Positions 33,600-35,774 of a DNA stretch of 35,774 nt are shown here, in pieces. The notes beneath the pieces were generated by a model, which saw only the letters and a list, made by a program, of their open reading frames with translations, did no database searches and was not told the DNA's origin. The position numbers and the translations under genes were made by a program. The DNA is from Bacteroidales bacterium. GTDB lineage: Bacteria > Bacteroidota > Bacteroidia > Bacteroidales > UBA3663. Where the stretch lies: contig JAILKE010000068.1 of assembly GCA_024694125.1 (NCBI GenBank), positions 1 through 35,774 on the forward strand. The letters are read 5' to 3'. The number at the start of each line of letters is the position of its first letter. Position 1 is the stretch's first letter.

Positions 33600-33692
33600 A
33601 TGGACAAATCATTATTCAAAAACATTCAAATAAACATTTACAATAAAAACAATGCATACAATATGCATTACAAAAATATACAATCCCTATAA
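33600..33692 (+). CDS. Possible 30-residue leader ORF
   Basis: An ATG frame of 30 codons (MDKSLFKNIQINIYNKNN at its start) begins about 25 bases after the predicted transcription start. It ends with TAA seven bases before the next gene's ATG. The peptide is rich in Asn, Ile, Lys and Tyr, which largely reflects AT-rich DNA. Its placement fits a leader peptide or small gene, but an open frame of this size can arise by chance. Confidence 0.3.
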   Translation: MDKSLFKNIQINIYNKNNAYNMHYKNIQSL

Positions 33693-33698
33693 TTACAA

Positions 33699-34685
33699 AT
33701 GAACGATTACATCATTCACAACATTTGTTTGACGGTCGAACCTTCAGTAGACTTTTACTCTAATGCGAAGGAAGACAAGCCAATCCTAAAGTACCCCAAT
33801 TACTATATTGGGGAAACAATAGGTAAAGCAGGAAGCGAGATTAATTTATTCCGGACAAGACAAGGCGGCGAAAGAGAACATATTCCCAATTGCGTGCTAA
33901 GGAATGAAAATGGGATAGCTTTAATTCGCGTTCATAACAAAGAAAAGCATAACATCATCAGCTTGCCCCAAGATAACAGCGACAGGACAAAAGATGGTGA
34001 AAGTCAGCTTCAATACAGTTACCCAAGCGGGAACGTAATAATCGATTACCGTGACGGGAGATGTCAAATAGCTATAGAAAAAACTTCCTCATGGAAATCT
34101 GAGACGAGCATCATAAAGAATAGTTTAGAGGACTTCTTTCGGAGCCATAATCTTCTCATGGAACTGGGCATTCAGACAGAAATTAAAGTTAAATCAGAAA
34201 AAACAAAATTCGAAGACTTCATAGACTGTCGGACCATTAATCATGGCGATACTATAGAGTCCTTTACGTTTCAATATGTCAATATCAATCGCAGTCCAAC
34301 TGCTCGTATTCCAAGGCCTATATCTAAAATGATAAGTGATTTGTCCAACTATCTGGATAATTACAATGCCATTAGCGGATCTACGACAATGAATGTTTAC
34401 GAAAAGACCGACAACGAAAAGCTCAAACAACTTTCGACAGTCGTTACAATGTGTTCTGATAATGCATTTGATTTATTAGTCAAGTTCCGAGACTACGGCG
34501 AGTACAAATGTAACGAAGATATTATTGCAAAATATCCAATGAACGACATTGTAATAACAAATTATAAAGATTATATTAAGCCAGAAAGAAATACAAGTGA
34601 CTTTGATTTGATAACTTGGCTTGATGATGTATTTGAAAAAGTTAAAATTGGAAAAAATGACAGAATTCCTACAAAACCATCGTGA
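33699..34685 (+). CDS. Unrecognised 328-residue protein, first gene of an AT-rich pair
   Basis: I do not recognise this protein. It has no signal peptide or membrane helix. The first 190 residues look mainly beta-rich (for example NVIIDYRDGRCQIAIEKTSS and FEDFIDCRTINHGD). The last third looks helical (PISKMISDLSNYLDNYNAI, LKQLSTVVTMC). Codon use and base composition are more AT-rich than in the genes to the left, suggesting acquisition from elsewhere. It has a strong promoter at 33538-33568 and overlaps the next gene by 29 bases, which implies that the two products are made together. Confidence 0.75.
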   Translation: MNDYIIHNICLTVEPSVDFYSNAKEDKPILKYPNYYIGETIGKAGSEINLFRTRQGGEREHIPNCVLRNENGIALIRVHNKEKHNIISLPQDNSDRTKDGESQLQYSYPSGNVIIDYRDGRCQIAIEKTSSWKSETSIIKNSLEDFFRSHNLLMELGIQTEIKVKSEKTKFEDFIDCRTINHGDTIESFTFQYVNINRSPTARIPRPISKMISDLSNYLDNYNAISGSTTMNVYEKTDNEKLKQLSTVVTMCSDNAFDLLVKFRDYGEYKCNEDIIAKYPMNDIVITNYKDYIKPERNTSDFDLITWLDDVFEKVKIGKNDRIPTKPS

Positions 34686-35718
34686 CCTGATTAGAAACCA
34701 TTTCCGAGAACATGTGCTCTACAAATTGAGCCATATCATACATGACGTCTTTTTTACTTCTCATTCTACCTTGTTATTAACACCCGAACAATTATTCTAT
34801 GATACAGCAACTGCATTGGACTATATCTTGACGCACCACAGTGAGGATTCGACCGAGTATTGTAAAAGTTTGTGGACTGACACATTGTATATATATAAAA
34901 AGCAGTGGGCCACAATGCAAAGCGATGAGGAAATAAAGGCAGCTATCGCCATGCGGCTATACATGGTTATATGCGGATTGTCGTGTGTAAAGGATTATTA
35001 TTATCAAGCTTCTCTTCCTCGGATATTATATGATAGAGTACATCTACTATATGGTAATATGGTCTGCAAGGAAATGGAAAGTATTATAACCAAAGGTATC
35101 CCATCATGCGAGACCGAATTGGTCGATTGGATGGCCGAATACTTTAATTCGCCTCTTAGATTGAGCAAAGAAATTGAAGATGCAATACATCCTAAAAAAG
35201 CCAAACCTCACAAAAACAAGCCCTCAAAGGATATATTCTACACGCTTGACTACGATTATCCGGATGGTCCACACAAAGTAAAACGCATCAATCGGCTTAT
35301 GCAATTATGGCAAACTTGGGAGTGGATAACAAATCCCCAAAGTGCAGATGATTTTGTCGATTTATTCAGTGGGAAGAATAAATATTGCAATCTCAAATGG
35401 ATTGGCCGTCCAACTGCCGTATTAACGGAATTGATGAAGCAATTGCTAATCCAGGATTATATCAAGAAAAAGAAGGGTTGTTCTGCAAGTTCTATCGTAC
35501 GAACTCAATTCAATATGAATCCGAGCGGCAACAAAGAACGAATAGATGATGAGAATAAAAAAAGAATCATAATTAGTTTACAAATTCTTGACCCAACTAA
35601 AAGTCTTTATTATCGTACACCAGACCAAGACACTGATGATATGCATGAAGCAACATGGCAGTCTTCCTGTATGGAAGGATTACACATAACTAAAGATATA
35701 AATAGGGTACACTATTAA
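34657..35718 (+). CDS. Unrecognised 353-residue protein, second gene of an AT-rich pair
   Basis: This cytoplasmic protein appears almost entirely helical. Its start MTEFLQNHRDLIRNHFREHV lies inside the end of the preceding gene. I prefer 34657 because an A-rich stretch precedes it and because upstream codons duplicate frame overlap. Near residues 245-275 the segment LKWIGRPTAVLTELMKQLL (Trp-x5-Leu-x-Glu-Leu pattern) recalls the C-terminal region of RteC-type regulators of Bacteroidales conjugative elements. That resemblance is from memory and weak. A basic stretch HPKKAKPHKNKPSK lies near the middle. Function unknown; the gene's right neighbour is outside the window. Confidence 0.72.
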   Translation: MTEFLQNHRDLIRNHFREHVLYKLSHIIHDVFFTSHSTLLLTPEQLFYDTATALDYILTHHSEDSTEYCKSLWTDTLYIYKKQWATMQSDEEIKAAIAMRLYMVICGLSCVKDYYYQASLPRILYDRVHLLYGNMVCKEMESIITKGIPSCETELVDWMAEYFNSPLRLSKEIEDAIHPKKAKPHKNKPSKDIFYTLDYDYPDGPHKVKRINRLMQLWQTWEWITNPQSADDFVDLFSGKNKYCNLKWIGRPTAVLTELMKQLLIQDYIKKKKGCSASSIVRTQFNMNPSGNKERIDDENKKRIIISLQILDPTKSLYYRTPDQDTDDMHEATWQSSCMEGLHITKDINRVHY

Positions 35719-35774
35719 CTTCTGTTACAAAACTTGTTATAAATTTCATAAAAAAATAACATTAATGCCGAAAT

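Overview
The window looks like chromosomal DNA of a gut Bacteroidales bacterium, most likely Prevotellaceae. The main evidence is the promoter signal: TAnnTTTG -7 boxes (usually TATCTTTG) precede many genes, in several cases with a TTTG/TTG element about 19 bases upstream, and Shine-Dalgarno sites are largely absent. The gene content agrees: PorX, a PL11 lyase ending in a short type IX secretion-like tail, a SusR-like membrane AraC regulator, RG-I glycan enzymes and a Bacteroidales-type L-fucose isomerase. No rRNA, tRNA, CRISPR array, insertion sequence or SusC/SusD pair is visible.

Layout. (1) 1-2695: rplU-rpmA (the latter cut by the window edge), rubrerythrin, a GIY-YIG protein, then a fluoroacetyl-CoA-thioesterase-like hotdog protein overlapping a CrcB/FluC fluoride channel by 4 bases. 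(2) 2788-11439: a galactan/arabinan locus. A membrane AraC regulator with a propeller sensor faces a minus-strand operon GH51 arabinofuranosidase - GH53 galactanase - two-domain esterase; a second, single-domain esterase relative lies upstream. (3) 11688-13263: a metallo-beta-lactamase-fold protein and an acyl-ACP thioesterase. (4) 13396-21831: a divergent sugar-acid/fucose locus, with FucP-like permease, amidohydrolase (lactonase candidate) and zinc dehydrogenase on the minus strand, and DapA-family aldolase, sodium:solute symporter and FucI on the plus strand. (5) 22227-28139: PorX, a fatty acyl-CoA ligase, an unknown 201-residue protein, an EamA exporter, a C-GCAxxG-C-C protein and thioredoxin. 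(6) 28248-33254: nitroreductase, GH43 endo-arabinanase, AlkD-like protein and PL11 rhamnogalacturonan lyase. (7) 33419-35774: a clearly more AT-rich stretch with its own strong promoter, a possible 30-codon leader ORF and two overlapping unrecognised genes.

How it fits together. Regions 2 and 6 carry enzymes that dismantle rhamnogalacturonan I: PL11 cuts the backbone, GH43 and GH51 the arabinan side chains, GH53 the galactan side chains, and the esterases probably remove ester decorations. The fucose locus mixes parts of the isomerase route (FucI, FucP) with parts of the oxidative route (dehydrogenase, lactonase, aldolase), but neither route is complete in the window. Several intergenic regions hold short repeats or palindromes that could be operators, and the AT-rich two-gene unit at the right end is the least explained piece of coding DNA.
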